Of a stretch of 64,000 nucleotides of DNA, positions 41,195-50,435 are shown piece by piece. The translations under genes and the position numbers were made by a program. Each line of letters begins with the position of its first letter. Positions within the stretch are counted from its first letter, which is position 1. The notes beneath the pieces are model-generated. The model was not told where the DNA came from, searched no databases, and was given only the letters and a program-made list of their open reading frames with translations. This stretch comes from Streptomyces sp. Tu 3180 (GTDB taxonomy: Bacteria; Actinomycetota; Actinomycetes; Streptomycetales; Streptomycetaceae), in contig NZ_WOXS01000002.1 of assembly GCF_009852415.1 (NCBI RefSeq), positions 2,316,501-2,380,500 on the forward strand. The letters are read 5' to 3'.

Positions 41195-41743
41195 ATGGCG
41201 AAGAAGTCCGGGAAGCAGCAGGGAGCGGGGGCGCGCGAAGCGCGTCCGAACAAGGGCGGTGGCGGAGGCCGGGCGGGCACGCCCGCGACGGTGGCCCTCA
41301 CCGCGGCCGGGGTGCCGTTCACGGTCCACTCCTACGACCACGACCCCTCCCACCCGTCCTACGGCGAGGAGGCGGCCGAGGCGATGGGCGTCGCGCCGGA
41401 CCGCGTCTTCAAGACGCTGGTGGCGGACGTCGACGGCGCGCTGACGGTGGCGGTGGTCCCGGTGGCCGGCCAGCTGGACCTGAAGGCGCTCGCGGCGGCG
41501 GTCGGCGGCAAGCGGGCCGCGATGGCCGACCCCGCGCTGGCGGAACGCACCACGGGCTACGTCCGCGGCGGCATCTCGCCCCTGGGCCAGCGCAGGAGAC
41601 TGCCGACGGTCCTGGACGAGTCGGCCGCCCGGCACGACACGATCTGCGTCTCGGCCGGCCGCCGCGGCCTGGAGGTCGAGCTCTCCCCCGGCGACCTGGC
41701 CGGGCTGACGTCGGCGACCCTGGCCCCCATCGGGCGTGCGTGA
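41195..41743 (+). CDS. ybaK: YbaK/Cys-tRNA(Pro) deacylase
   Basis: A 182-aa editing protein that hydrolyses Cys mischarged on tRNA(Pro). The core shows PFTVHSYDHDPSHPSYGEEAAEAMGVAPDRVFKTLVADVDG (catalytic Lys in FKTLV), GGKRAAMADPALAERTTGYVRGGISPLGQRRRLPTVLDESA and CVSAGRRGLEVELSPGDL. The first ~30 residues are a basic Gly/Lys-rich extension. I prefer ATG 41195 over GTG 41183, because GGAG lies at a proper distance from the ATG. A 17-bp hairpin follows 5 bp after the stop. Confidence 0.92.
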   Translation: MAKKSGKQQGAGAREARPNKGGGGGRAGTPATVALTAAGVPFTVHSYDHDPSHPSYGEEAAEAMGVAPDRVFKTLVADVDGALTVAVVPVAGQLDLKALAAAVGGKRAAMADPALAERTTGYVRGGISPLGQRRRLPTVLDESAARHDTICVSAGRRGLEVELSPGDLAGLTSATLAPIGRA

Positions 41744-41747
41744 CCCC

Positions 41748-41788
41748 TCGGCGCGTCCTTCCCCGGCCCGCGGGGAAGGACGCGCCGA
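41748..41788. terminator. Very strong hairpin after ybaK
   Basis: A perfect 17-bp stem (41748-41764 with 41772-41788, arm TCGGCGCGTCCTTCCCC) and a 7-nt loop, 5 bp after the ybaK stop and facing the convergent DUF2567 gene. Confidence 0.85.
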
Positions 41789-41894
41789 TGAGGACCCTCG
41801 GACGCGGACGGCGCGCGCGGAAGGCCCGGGCGGACCACGGACGGCGCCGGGCGCGGACCGCCGGACCGGCCCCGGGCCGTTCCGGCGGAAGGTC

Positions 41895-42611
41895 TCAGGA
41901 GCCCGCCGCCCCGTACGGCCCCTGCGGGACGTGCGGGTCCAGCGGCGGGAAGTGGTCCGGGTCGCGGGGACCGAACAGGGCGGTCAGCCCCAGGTGCAGG
42001 ACCAGCGCCGCGAACGGCCACGCCAGCAGCGCGCCCTTGGCGCTCAGCTTCAGCGGCGCGTCGAAGGTGACTCCCTTGCCCGCGCTTCTCGCCTGGGCCA
42101 TCACGTCCTGCGCGGGACCGAGCCACACGCCGGTCCGCCAGGCCAGCAGTGAGCCGAGCAGTCCCCCGACCGCCAGCGCCACCACCAGCGGCACACCGCC
42201 GTGCCGCCTCATGAGGAACACGGCGAGCGCGCTCACCGCGCCGAAGCCCAGCGCCAGGAGGGAGAACGTTCCGTCCACCCCGACGGCCTGCTCGCCCTCG
42301 CTGTCCTTCAGGTAGACGACCCAGCTGTCGTCCACCACGTCGCCCACGAGCGGCACGCGCGGCGCCAGCCACCACCACAGCACCCCGAGGAGCACCCCGC
42401 CGAGCGCCACCGCCACCGCGGTCACGGCGGCCTCCCGCACTTCCTTCTTCATCGCAGGGCCGTCCTGTCCGTACCAGCCGTGCCCCTCGCCGTGCCCCGC
42501 GGGTCCGGTCTTCCGGAACGCGGCGTCCGCGTGCCCGGCGGACGGCGGCTGCCACGCGTCGTGCGGGGAGTGTTCGTGCGGAGGCGGCGGTGGTGTCAGA
42601 GGTGCGCTCAC
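41895..42611 (-). CDS. DUF2567 membrane protein
   Basis: A 238-aa protein with a cytoplasmic Pro/His-rich N-terminus (SAPLTPPPPPHEHSPHDAWQPP), then four hydrophobic helices starting at AVTAVAVALGGVLLGVLWWWLAP. The segments VYLKDSEGEQAVGVDGTFSLLALGFGAVSALAVFLMRR and SLLAWRTGVWLGP are the usual DUF2567 features. Function unknown. GTG start at 42611. It lies downstream of the ABC exporter on the same strand with a 34-bp gap, so may share its transcript. Confidence 0.82.
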   Translation of the reverse strand: MSAPLTPPPPPHEHSPHDAWQPPSAGHADAAFRKTGPAGHGEGHGWYGQDGPAMKKEVREAAVTAVAVALGGVLLGVLWWWLAPRVPLVGDVVDDSWVVYLKDSEGEQAVGVDGTFSLLALGFGAVSALAVFLMRRHGGVPLVVALAVGGLLGSLLAWRTGVWLGPAQDVMAQARSAGKGVTFDAPLKLSAKGALLAWPFAALVLHLGLTALFGPRDPDHFPPLDPHVPQGPYGAAGS

Positions 42612-42645
42612 CCTGACATCGTGCCAGGCCCGGCCGTGCGGCGCG

Positions 42646-43557
42646 TCACCGGACGGCGGCCCTGCGGTACGCCCAGGTCGCCACGGCCAGCGAGATCACG
42701 CCGACGCCCCCGCACACGGCGAGGTCACCGAGCACCCGGGCCCAGTCGGGGTGCGGGCCGAAGGTCCGCGCGAACGCCTCGACGCCGTACGTCGACGGCA
42801 GCAGGTCCCGCGCCAGGCGCACCGCCTCCGGCATCCGCTCCGCCGGCAGCACGCCCAGCAGCAGCGCCGCCGACATGCCCAGCTGGCCGAGCAGCGTGGC
42901 CAGCTCCGGCCGCGGCGCGAGCAGGCCCAGCGCCGCTCCCAGCCCGGCGAGCGCGGCCCCGGCGAGCGGGATCACGGCGGCGAGCACCCACAGGTGTGTC
43001 AGCGGCAGCCCGAACAGGACGCATCCGAAGACGGCGGTCACGACGGTCCCCGGCACGGTGAAGGACGCGTACGCGCCGGCCGCGCCCAGCACCACCGCCG
43101 CCGGCGGCACGGGCAGGGTGGCGTAGTGGTCGAGCCCGCCGCTGGCCCGCAGCTGCCCGAAGTACTGCGCGAGGAGGTTCAGCGCGACGAAGGCGACGAC
43201 CAGGACCGACGAGCCGGCGACCACGGCCTGCGCCTCGCCGCCGCCGTCCACGACCCCGCGCATCAGGATCATGATCCCGACCGACTGGAAGGTCGCCACG
43301 AACAGCAGGGGGATCCGCGCCACCCGCGCCCGGGACAGCTGCGCCCGGTAGACGGCCGCCAGCGACGGCCACAGCCGCGCCCGGGGGCCGAGCCCGGCCG
43401 GTTCCGGTGCGGCCTCCTCCACGGCCAGGACGCCGCCCGGCAGGACATCGGCGGGTACGACACTCACGTCGTGCTGCTCCCCTTCGCTCGGAGGTCCGCT
43501 CGGATCCGCTCCGGCAGTCGCCCCGTTCCGTACGGATGACACGGCCCGTGTGCTCAT
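42646..43557 (-). CDS. ABC-2 type transporter permease
   Basis: A 303-aa permease with a long Pro/Glu-rich cytoplasmic N-terminus (~70 residues) and six hydrophobic segments, e.g. PLLFVATFQSVGIMILMRGVV, VLVVAFVALNLLAQYFG and [32 protein letters not shown], typical of ABC-2 exporters. ATG 43557 overlaps the ATPase stop (ATGA), so permease and ATPase form one exporter, probably for a drug, lipid or other small molecule; no substrate can be named. Confidence 0.88.
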   Translation of the reverse strand: MSTRAVSSVRNGATAGADPSGPPSEGEQHDVSVVPADVLPGGVLAVEEAAPEPAGLGPRARLWPSLAAVYRAQLSRARVARIPLLFVATFQSVGIMILMRGVVDGGGEAQAVVAGSSVLVVAFVALNLLAQYFGQLRASGGLDHYATLPVPPAAVVLGAAGAYASFTVPGTVVTAVFGCVLFGLPLTHLWVLAAVIPLAGAALAGLGAALGLLAPRPELATLLGQLGMSAALLLGVLPAERMPEAVRLARDLLPSTYGVEAFARTFGPHPDWARVLGDLAVCGGVGVISLAVATWAYRRAAVR

Positions 43558-44573
43558 GCCTTCACCAGTCCCTGCCGTACGGCGCCGCCCAGCGCCAGGT
43601 ACACGTCCTCCAGGCTGGGCGTGGCCAGCGTGAAGTCGTCCAGGGCGGCGAAGGCGGCTCCGCCGGTGACGGTGGCGACGACCGCACGGGCCTCCTCGGG
43701 GGCCAGCCGCAGGGTCCAGCGGCGGCCCGACTCGACGACCCGGTCCCGCAGCGCGGCGACCTCGGGCACGTGCAGCGGCGCCGCCTCGCGCCACACCAGC
43801 TCGACCCGGACCTCGCCCGCGACCCGCTCCTTCAGCCCGGCCGGGCTGTCGCAGGCGATGACCCGTCCCCGGTCCAGGACCGCCACCCGGTCGAGGACGG
43901 TCTCGGCCTCGATGACGTTGTGGGTGACCAGCAGCACGGTCGTACCGCGCTCGGCCCGGCGCCGGTCGACGGCGGACCACACCGCGCGCCGCGCCACCGG
44001 GTCCATGCCGGTCGTGGGCTCGTCCAGCACGAGCAGGGGCCGCTCCCCCACCAGCGCGGCGGCGAAGCAGGCCAGCCGCCGCTGCCCGCCGGACAGCTTC
44101 TTGAGGGGGCGCCCGGCGATCGGGGTGAGCCCCAGTTCCTCCAGCACGCCGTCCCGCTCGGCCCGGGCCCGGCGCGCGTCGAGCCCGCGCAGCCGGCCGG
44201 TGGTCTCGGCCGCGAGGGACACGGTCAGTTCGTCGAGGGCGGTGGACTCCTGCCCGAGGTAGGCGAGGATCCGGGAGGCCCGTTCGGGGTGGCGCACGAT
44301 GTCGTGGCCGAGGATCTCCACGCTGCCGTGGTCGGGCCGCATCAGTCCGGTCAGCTGCCGTACGAGGGTGGACTTGCCGGCCCCGTTCGGCCCGAGCAGC
44401 CCGAAGATCTCGCCGCGCCGGATCTCCAGCCGCACGTCGTCGGTGGCCCTGACCTCGGGTGTCGCCGGTGCTCCGCGCCGTCCGCGCACCGCCGGATAGG
44501 TCTTGGTCAGCCCGCGCACCGCGCACACGACGTCACCACCGTGCCGGAATGCCTGTGCCGCGCGCGTACTCAC
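43554..44573 (-). CDS. ABC transporter ATP-binding protein
   Basis: A 339-aa ATPase of the DrrA/CcmA-like export class. Walker A GLLGPNGAGKSTLV, Q-loop LAYLGQES, signature LSGGQRR, Walker B LLVLDEPTTGMDP and the His switch LLVTHN are all present. A C-terminal extension (VRVELVWREAAPLHV... FTLATPSLEDVYLALGG) is usual for exporters of this class. GTG 44573 lacks a Shine-Dalgarno but has TAGGCT eight bases upstream, suggesting a leaderless mRNA. Confidence 0.93.
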   Translation of the reverse strand: MSTRAAQAFRHGGDVVCAVRGLTKTYPAVRGRRGAPATPEVRATDDVRLEIRRGEIFGLLGPNGAGKSTLVRQLTGLMRPDHGSVEILGHDIVRHPERASRILAYLGQESTALDELTVSLAAETTGRLRGLDARRARAERDGVLEELGLTPIAGRPLKKLSGGQRRLACFAAALVGERPLLVLDEPTTGMDPVARRAVWSAVDRRRAERGTTVLLVTHNVIEAETVLDRVAVLDRGRVIACDSPAGLKERVAGEVRVELVWREAAPLHVPEVAALRDRVVESGRRWTLRLAPEEARAVVATVTGGAAFAALDDFTLATPSLEDVYLALGGAVRQGLVKA

Positions 44574-44581
44574 AAGGGACG

Positions 44582-44587
44582 AGCCTA
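44582..44587 (-). promoter_or_regulatory. Putative -10 box (TAGGCT) for the ABC exporter
   Basis: On the minus strand TAGGCT is followed by eight bases and the GTG at 44573, with no Shine-Dalgarno between. Same arrangement as at 2619 and 40412. Confidence 0.4.
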
Positions 44588-44674
44588 CGGGGTCGGCCGC
44601 CCCGGTCCGCTTCCGGGTCGGCCCGGCGCCGCACATCCGCCGGTACCCCGTGAACCCGCGGCGATGCCGGTCAA

Positions 44675-44707
44675 CCCCGGCGCCCGGCACGGACACCGGC
44701 GCCGGGG
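44675..44707. terminator. Possible hairpin in the gap after the NYN gene
   Basis: CCCCGGCGCC (44675-44684) and GGCGCCGGGG (44698-44707) form a 10-bp stem with a 13-nt loop. It is the only notable structure in the 307-bp gap 44574-44880, besides the exporter's -10 box; no gene was seen there. Confidence 0.35.
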
Positions 44708-44880
44708 CGCCTCCCCCGCCCCGCCCGGACGGCCGGCAGGACCGGCCCGCACGGGACCACCGGGCTCCCGCCCCGGGCCGCCCCGCCCGAACCGCCGCAC
44801 CCCGGCCGCGGCACCCGGACGGGCCGCGGCGCGTCGTCCGTCCGGCCCATGGTCCGCAGGCCGCCGGACCGTCTGCCGCC

Positions 44881-46098
44881 TCATTCGCCGGAGGCGGCCC
44901 GTTCCGTGCCCGTGCGCACGTCGATCTCCCGCCAGAAGCCGGCCCGGATGGCGTACCGGTCGCGCTCGTCGATCTGGTCGTCCTTGTGGGCGAGGAGCCC
45001 GAAGCGGGCCGCGTAGCGCAGCAGCTCGCCGTCGATGCGGTGCGGGATGCGGGGGTACATGGCGGACAGTTTCTGGATGTGGCTCTGGTCGCCGAGCCGC
45101 TCCACCCAGCGCCGGGCGAAGACCTGTCCCACCTCGAAGGGGTCGCCGCCGACGGTGGTGATGTCCTCCTCCCGGTCGGCCCACCGCTGTTCGGCGGTGG
45201 TCAGCTGGGCGAGCGTCGGCATGGACGCGGCGTCCGGCGGCTCGGCCACGGGCCGGTCGACCCAGCCCTTGTCGGAGGACCAGCGCAGGGTGGCCGACGC
45301 CGGCGGCTGGGGGTGCTGGGTGCCGGGGCCGCGCAGGGCGGCCAGGTCCTTGGGGGTGGGCACGCCCTTGACCGCGGGCGTCCGCTCCGCGGTGCCGTTC
45401 TGCGCGGCGGCGGCCGGGTGCTGCGGCTCCTGCGCGGTCCGCTCGGCCGCCGCGGCGAGCGCGGACTCCGGCAGCGGCGCGGAGAGGATCGCGGCGATCT
45501 CGGGCCGCGGCACGGGCGGCGGGGCGCACACCCCGGTGAACTCCTTGGCCCGTACGGCCCGGATGATCCACGCGCGGTCCAGCACCCGCCGCTCGTCGGC
45601 CTCGGCGACCAGGTCCTCGGACTGGTTGTAGTCGCCGTCGGCGGCCTGCACGGCCCACAGGTGCACGGCGACGCCGTGTTCCTTGGCGGCCATCATGCCG
45701 GGCAGCAGGTCGCCGTCGCCGGTGACCAGGACGATGTCGGAGCAGGCCCGGTTGCGGGCCAGTTCGGTGAGTTCGGCGTGCATCGCGGCGTCGACGCCCT
45801 TCTGGGCCCAGCGGCCGTCGCTGCGGGTCAGCGCCCCGAGCCGGACGGTGACCCGGGGCATCACGCGCAGCCTGCGGTGCTCGGGCTGCGGGACGCGGTC
45901 GGGGGCGCCGTCGAACCAGTAGATGCGCAACAGGGGCTGCCGCGTGTCGGACTCGGCGCGTTCGCGCAGCCCCTGGATGAGGGCGGCGTGGTCGACGGTG
46001 ATGCGGGACCGCGAGGGCTCCCCGGCGAGGAGACTGGCGGCGGCCCCCAGCAGATACCCGGCGTCCACCAGGACGATGCAGCGGTCCACGCGATCCAC
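44881..46098 (-). CDS. NYN (PIN-like) domain protein
   Basis: A 405-aa protein. The N-terminal 170 residues match the NYN nuclease fold: IVLVDAGYLLGAAASLL with the first Asp, QKGVDAAMHAELTEL and SDIVLVTGDGDLLPGMMAAKEHG with further acidic residues, so a metal-dependent RNase is likely. A disordered Ala/Pro-rich linker follows (about 195-285), then a C-terminal ~120-residue domain (DPFEVGQVFARRWVERLGDQSHIQKLSAMYPRIPHRIDGELLRYAARFGLL) with winged-helix-like character that may bind RNA, as LOTUS-type domains do. GTG start at 46098 follows GGAAAGAGG. Target RNA unknown. Confidence 0.83.
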   Translation of the reverse strand: MDRVDRCIVLVDAGYLLGAAASLLAGEPSRSRITVDHAALIQGLRERAESDTRQPLLRIYWFDGAPDRVPQPEHRRLRVMPRVTVRLGALTRSDGRWAQKGVDAAMHAELTELARNRACSDIVLVTGDGDLLPGMMAAKEHGVAVHLWAVQAADGDYNQSEDLVAEADERRVLDRAWIIRAVRAKEFTGVCAPPPVPRPEIAAILSAPLPESALAAAAERTAQEPQHPAAAAQNGTAERTPAVKGVPTPKDLAALRGPGTQHPQPPASATLRWSSDKGWVDRPVAEPPDAASMPTLAQLTTAEQRWADREEDITTVGGDPFEVGQVFARRWVERLGDQSHIQKLSAMYPRIPHRIDGELLRYAARFGLLAHKDDQIDERDRYAIRAGFWREIDVRTGTERAASGE

Positions 46099-46311
46099 CC
46101 TCTTTCCGGGAGGTTTGCTTCGGGCTTGCTTCGAGTCTGCCCGACCACGCCGGGGTTAACGGCCCGAACTCGATCTTCGGCGTGGCGTTTCCACACATCC
46201 TCCCCCGACCACCCCGGTCACACACGGTAATTGTCCGGCATGCGTTTGTTGTCGGGCTGTGTGAATCTGGTTCCGGCCCTGGCCCCTAGATCCCCCACAG
46301 GAGGCATCACC

Positions 46312-46479
46312 ATGGCCAAGAACAAGAACCGTGACCGGAAGCAGCCGCAGGCCGAGCGCGCCCGGCGGACGGCGCAGCCCGCCGCGATGGAGACGCCGGA
46401 CGAGCAGCGCACCACGGAGGCCACGCCCGGCGAGATCGGGCGCGGCAAGGGCCGGCAGAAGCGCTTCGGCCACAACTGA
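46312..46479 (+). CDS. 55-aa basic protein
   Basis: MAKNKNRDRKQPQAERARRTAQPAAMETPDEQ... ending GRGKGRQKRFGHN: a small, disordered, highly charged protein with Lys/Arg clusters at both ends. Strong Shine-Dalgarno (AGGAGG) eight bases before the ATG, and a dedicated terminator after it, argue that it is real and highly expressed. I do not recognise a function; nucleic-acid or ribosome binding would fit its composition. Confidence 0.75.
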   Translation: MAKNKNRDRKQPQAERARRTAQPAAMETPDEQRTTEATPGEIGRGKGRQKRFGHN

Positions 46480-46517
46480 CATTTTCATGACGGGTTGTTG
46501 AGACCCGGGCACAGGAA

Positions 46518-46555
46518 GAGGGGCGCACCCGCCGTCGCCATCGGGTGCGCCCCTC
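46518..46555. terminator. Hairpin between the 55-aa protein gene and dnaE
   Basis: GAGGGGCGCACCCG (46518-46531) and its perfect 14-bp complement (46542-46555) with a 10-nt loop, between convergent genes. Confidence 0.8.
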
Positions 46556-46613
46556 ACGCGTGTCCGGCGCACGGTGTCCGGCCCTCTGCGCCGGACACGC
46601 CACGCCGGCCCGC

Positions 46614-49600
46614 TCAGCCCGCCAGGCAGGAGGGTCCGAGGAGGACCTTCAGGTCGCCGAACAGGGCCGGGTCCGGCTTGACCCGGTGCCGGTCCAGGCG
46701 CAGCACCGTCGTCTTCGTCGGCCCCTGGAGCTTGATGCGGACCTCGCTGTCGCCCTTGTGGTGGGTGAGGATCTCACCGAGCCGGCTGACCATCGGCGGG
46801 GTCACGCGGGTGGCCGGGATGGTGAGGACGACGGGCGCGTTGGTGCCCGCGTTGGACAGGTCGGGGACCATCAGCTCCATCGCCACCAGGCGCGGCACGT
46901 CCTCCCGCTTGTCGAGGCGGCCCTTGACGAACACCACGGCGTCCTCGACGAGTTGCGTCGACACCAGCTGGTAGGTCGCCGGGAAGAACATGCACTCGAT
47001 GGAGCCCGCGAGGTCCTCCACCGTGGCGATCGCCCAGGCGTTGCCCTGCTTGGTCATCTTGCGCTGGAGGCCCGAGATGATGCCGCCGATGGTGACCACC
47101 GCGCCGTCGCCGAAGTCGCCGCCGGTGAGCTGGGAGATGCCCGCGTCGGCCTTGTCGGACAGCACGTGCTCCAGGCCGAACAGCGGGTGGTCGGAGACGT
47201 AGAGACCGAGCATCTCCCGCTCCTGGGCGAGCAGGTAGGTCTTGTCCCACTCCTCGTCGGTGAAGGTGACGTCGAGGCCGAAGCCGGGCTCGCTGTTCTC
47301 CTCCTCGCCCATGCCGCCGAAGAGGTCGAACTGCCCCTCGGCCTCCTTGCGCTTGACCGCGACCACGTTGTCGATCATCGGTTCGTACTGGGCGGTGAGG
47401 CCCTTGCGGGTGTGGCCCATGGAGTCGAAGGCGCCGGCCTTGATCAGCGACTCCGTGGTGCGCTTGTTGCAGACGACCGCGTCGACCTTGTCGAGGTAGT
47501 CCGGGAAGGACGTGTACTTCCCCTTGGCCTTGCGGCACTTGATGATCGACTCGACGACGTTGGTGCCGACGTTGCGCACCGCCGACAGGCCGAAGAGGAT
47601 CACGTCGTCGCCCTGGGCGGCGAAGTTGGCCTCGGACTCGTTGACGTTCGGCGGGAGCACCTTGATGCCCATGCGGCGGCACTCGTTGAGGTAGACGGCC
47701 GACTTGTCCTTGTCGTCCTTCACCGAGGTGAGCAGCGCGGCCATGTACTCGGCGGGGTGGTTCGCCTTCAGGTAGGCGGTCCAGTAGGAGACCAGTCCGT
47801 ACGCGGCGGAGTGCGCCTTGTTGAAGGCGTAGCCGGCGAAGGGCACCAGCACGTCCCACAGCGCCTGGATGGCCTCGTCGCTGTAGCCGTTCTTGCGGGC
47901 GCCGGCCTGGAAGATGGTGAAGTTCTTCGCCAGTTCCTCGGGCTTCTTCTTGCCCATCACGCGGCGGAGGATGTCGGCCTCGCCGAGCGAGTACCCGGCG
48001 ATGATCTGGGCGGCCTTCTGCACCTGCTCCTGGTAGACGATCAGGCCGTAGGTGACGTCCAGGACCTCCTTGAGCGGCTCCTCCAGCTCGGGGTGGATCG
48101 GCGTGATCTCCTGCTGGCCGTTCTTGCGCAGGGCGTAGTTGGTGTGGGAGTTCATGCCCATCGGGCCCGGCCGGTACAGGGCCGACACGGCGGAGATGTC
48201 CTCGAAGTTGTCCGGCTTCATCAGCCGGAGCAGGGAGCGCATCGGGCCGCCGTCGAACTGGAACACGCCGAGGGTGTCGCCGCGCTGGAGCAGGTCGAAG
48301 GTCGTGGGGTCGTCGAGCGGGAGGCTCAGGAGATCGATGTCGATCCCCTTGTTGGCCTTCACCATCTTGACGGCGTCGTCCATGATCGTCAGGTTGCGCA
48401 GGCCCAGGAAGTCCATCTTCAGCAGGCCGAGCGACTCGCAGCTCGGGTAGTCCCACTGCGTGATGGTCACGCCGTCGGTGTGCCTGACCCAGACCGGGAC
48501 GTGCTCGGTGATGGTCTCGCTGGACATGATCACGCCGGCGGCGTGCACGCCCATCTGCCGGACCAGGCCCTCCACGCCGCGCGCGGTGTCGATGACCTTC
48601 TTCACGTCCGGTTCGTTCTCGTACATCGACCGGACCTCGCCCGCCTCCGAGTAGCGGGGGTGGTTCGGGTCGGTGATGCCGGACAGCGGGATGCCCTTGC
48701 CGAGGACGTCGGCGGGCATCGCCTTGGTGATGCGGTCGCCCATCGCGTACGGGTAGCCCAGGACCCGCGCGGAGTCCTTGATCGCGTTCTTGGCCTTGAT
48801 GGTGCCGTAGGTGCCGATCATGGCGACCTTGTCGGCGCCGTACTTCTCGGTCACGTACCGGATCACCTCGACGCGCCGGCGCTCGTCGAAGTCGATGTCG
48901 ACGTCGGGCATCGAGATGCGCTCGGGGTTGAGGAACCGCTCGAAGATCAGGCCGTGCGGGATCGGGTCGAGGTCGGTGATGCCGAGGGCGTAGGCGACGA
49001 TCGAGCCGGCCGCGGAGCCTCGGCCGGGGCCGACGGCGATGCCCTGCTTCTTGGCCCACATGATGAAGTCGGCGACCACGAGGAAGTAGCCCGGGAAGCC
49101 CATCGAGATGATGGTGTCCATCTCGTACTCGACCTGCTTCATGCGGTCGTCCGGGATGCCGTCCGGGAAGCGGCGGTGCATGCCGCGCATGGTCTCCTCG
49201 CGGAACCAGCTGACCTCGGTGTACCCCTCCGGGATGTCGAACTTGGGCATCAGGTCGCGCTTCTCGAACATGCCCGTGGTGTCGACCATCTCGGCGATCA
49301 GCCGGGTGTTGGCGCAGCCCTGCTGCCAGGCGTCCGAGGAGTCGATGGCGTACATCTCGTCGGTGGACTTGAGGTAGTAGCCGGTGCCGTCGAACTTGAA
49401 GCGGTCGGGGTCGGAGAGGTTCTTGCCGGTCTGGATGCACAGCAGCGCGTCGTGGGCGCCCGCCTCGTGCGCGTAGGTGTAGTGCGAGTCGTTGGTGACC
49501 AGGGGCGGGATGCCGAGCTTCCGCCCGATCTCCAGCAGGCCGTCGCGGACCCGGTGCTCGATCTCGATGCCGTGGTCCATCAGCTCCAGGAAGTAGCGGT

Positions 49601-50153
49601 CCTTGCCGAAGATGTCCTGGTAGTCGGCGGCGGCCTTGAGGGCCTCGTCGAAGTGGCCGAGGCGCAGCCGGGTCTGCACCTCGCCGGAGGGGCAGCCGGT
49701 GGAGGCGACGATCCCCTCCGACCACTTGGCGATGGTCTCCTTGTCCATCCGGGGCCACTTCTGCAGCCAGCCCTCGGCGTACGCGTCGGAGGAGAGCCGG
49801 AAGAGGTTGTGCAGGCCGGTGCTGTTCACCGCCCACATCGTCTTGTGCGTGTAGCCACCGGAACCGGAGACGTCGTCCCGCTTCTGGTGCGGCTGGCCCC
49901 ACTGGATCTTGCGCTTGTTGCGCCGGGACTCGGGCGCGACGTACGCCTCGATCCCGATGATCGGGGTGACTCCGGCCTTCTGGGCGGAGTGGAAGAAGTC
50001 GTACGCCCCGTGCAGGTTGCCGTGGTCGGACATGGCGATGTGCGTCATGCCCATCTCATTGCAGGCGTTGAACATGTCCTTCAGCCGCGCGGCACCGTCC
50101 AGCAGCGAGTACTGGGTGTGGACGTGCAGGTGCGTGAACGGCGGCTTTGACAC
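46614..50153 (-). CDS. dnaE: DNA polymerase III alpha subunit
   Basis: A 1179-aa replicative polymerase (DnaE1 type). The N-terminal PHP domain starts SKPPFTHLHVHTQYSLLDGAARL; the palm carries PDVDIDFDERRR with the catalytic Asp residues and GPGRGSAAGSIVAYALGI; the finger and beta-binding regions follow; the C-terminal OB fold (VVTIGGIISGLQRKMTKQGNAWAIATVEDLAGSIECMFFPATY) and tau-binding end are intact. GTG 50153 follows TGGAGG. Monocistronic, ending at a hairpin shared with the convergent small gene. Confidence 0.97.
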   Translation of the reverse strand: MSKPPFTHLHVHTQYSLLDGAARLKDMFNACNEMGMTHIAMSDHGNLHGAYDFFHSAQKAGVTPIIGIEAYVAPESRRNKRKIQWGQPHQKRDDVSGSGGYTHKTMWAVNSTGLHNLFRLSSDAYAEGWLQKWPRMDKETIAKWSEGIVASTGCPSGEVQTRLRLGHFDEALKAAADYQDIFGKDRYFLELMDHGIEIEHRVRDGLLEIGRKLGIPPLVTNDSHYTYAHEAGAHDALLCIQTGKNLSDPDRFKFDGTGYYLKSTDEMYAIDSSDAWQQGCANTRLIAEMVDTTGMFEKRDLMPKFDIPEGYTEVSWFREETMRGMHRRFPDGIPDDRMKQVEYEMDTIISMGFPGYFLVVADFIMWAKKQGIAVGPGRGSAAGSIVAYALGITDLDPIPHGLIFERFLNPERISMPDVDIDFDERRRVEVIRYVTEKYGADKVAMIGTYGTIKAKNAIKDSARVLGYPYAMGDRITKAMPADVLGKGIPLSGITDPNHPRYSEAGEVRSMYENEPDVKKVIDTARGVEGLVRQMGVHAAGVIMSSETITEHVPVWVRHTDGVTITQWDYPSCESLGLLKMDFLGLRNLTIMDDAVKMVKANKGIDIDLLSLPLDDPTTFDLLQRGDTLGVFQFDGGPMRSLLRLMKPDNFEDISAVSALYRPGPMGMNSHTNYALRKNGQQEITPIHPELEEPLKEVLDVTYGLIVYQEQVQKAAQIIAGYSLGEADILRRVMGKKKPEELAKNFTIFQAGARKNGYSDEAIQALWDVLVPFAGYAFNKAHSAAYGLVSYWTAYLKANHPAEYMAALLTSVKDDKDKSAVYLNECRRMGIKVLPPNVNESEANFAAQGDDVILFGLSAVRNVGTNVVESIIKCRKAKGKYTSFPDYLDKVDAVVCNKRTTESLIKAGAFDSMGHTRKGLTAQYEPMIDNVVAVKRKEAEGQFDLFGGMGEEENSEPGFGLDVTFTDEEWDKTYLLAQEREMLGLYVSDHPLFGLEHVLSDKADAGISQLTGGDFGDGAVVTIGGIISGLQRKMTKQGNAWAIATVEDLAGSIECMFFPATYQLVSTQLVEDAVVFVKGRLDKREDVPRLVAMELMVPDLSNAGTNAPVVLTIPATRVTPPMVSRLGEILTHHKGDSEVRIKLQGPTKTTVLRLDRHRVKPDPALFGDLKVLLGPSCLAG

Positions 50154-50392
50154 GGTGCGGCCTCCAGAAGTGAACGCTGCGGCGCGGGGCGCCTCGATGG
50201 GGGGCGGTTGGTCGGGCGGCGGGAGAACGGTCGGTGACGGGCGGGCGGACGGTCCGGGGGACAGCGTCGAAGTCTATGCCCCGGCACTGACACCGGGGGG
50301 CCGTCCACGCGTACCTTCGGACGGGGAGCACGGGCACTCCCGTGTCCCTTCACACGTTAGACAGAGGACGGACCAGCCGTCCGACGAGACGT

Positions 50393-50422
50393 CCCGCACC
50401 AGCCCGCACCAGCCCGCACCAG
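50393..50422 (+). repeat. Three tandem 10-bp repeats next to the DUF2252 ribosome site
   Basis: CCCGCACCAG occurs three times in a row; the last two bases of the third copy begin the AGGAGG Shine-Dalgarno of the gene at 50436. Within the 282-bp gap between dnaE and this gene; the rest shows only a weak hairpin (CACGGGcactCCCGTG near 50329). Confidence 0.8.
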
Positions 50423-50435
50423 GAGGCACCCAGCG

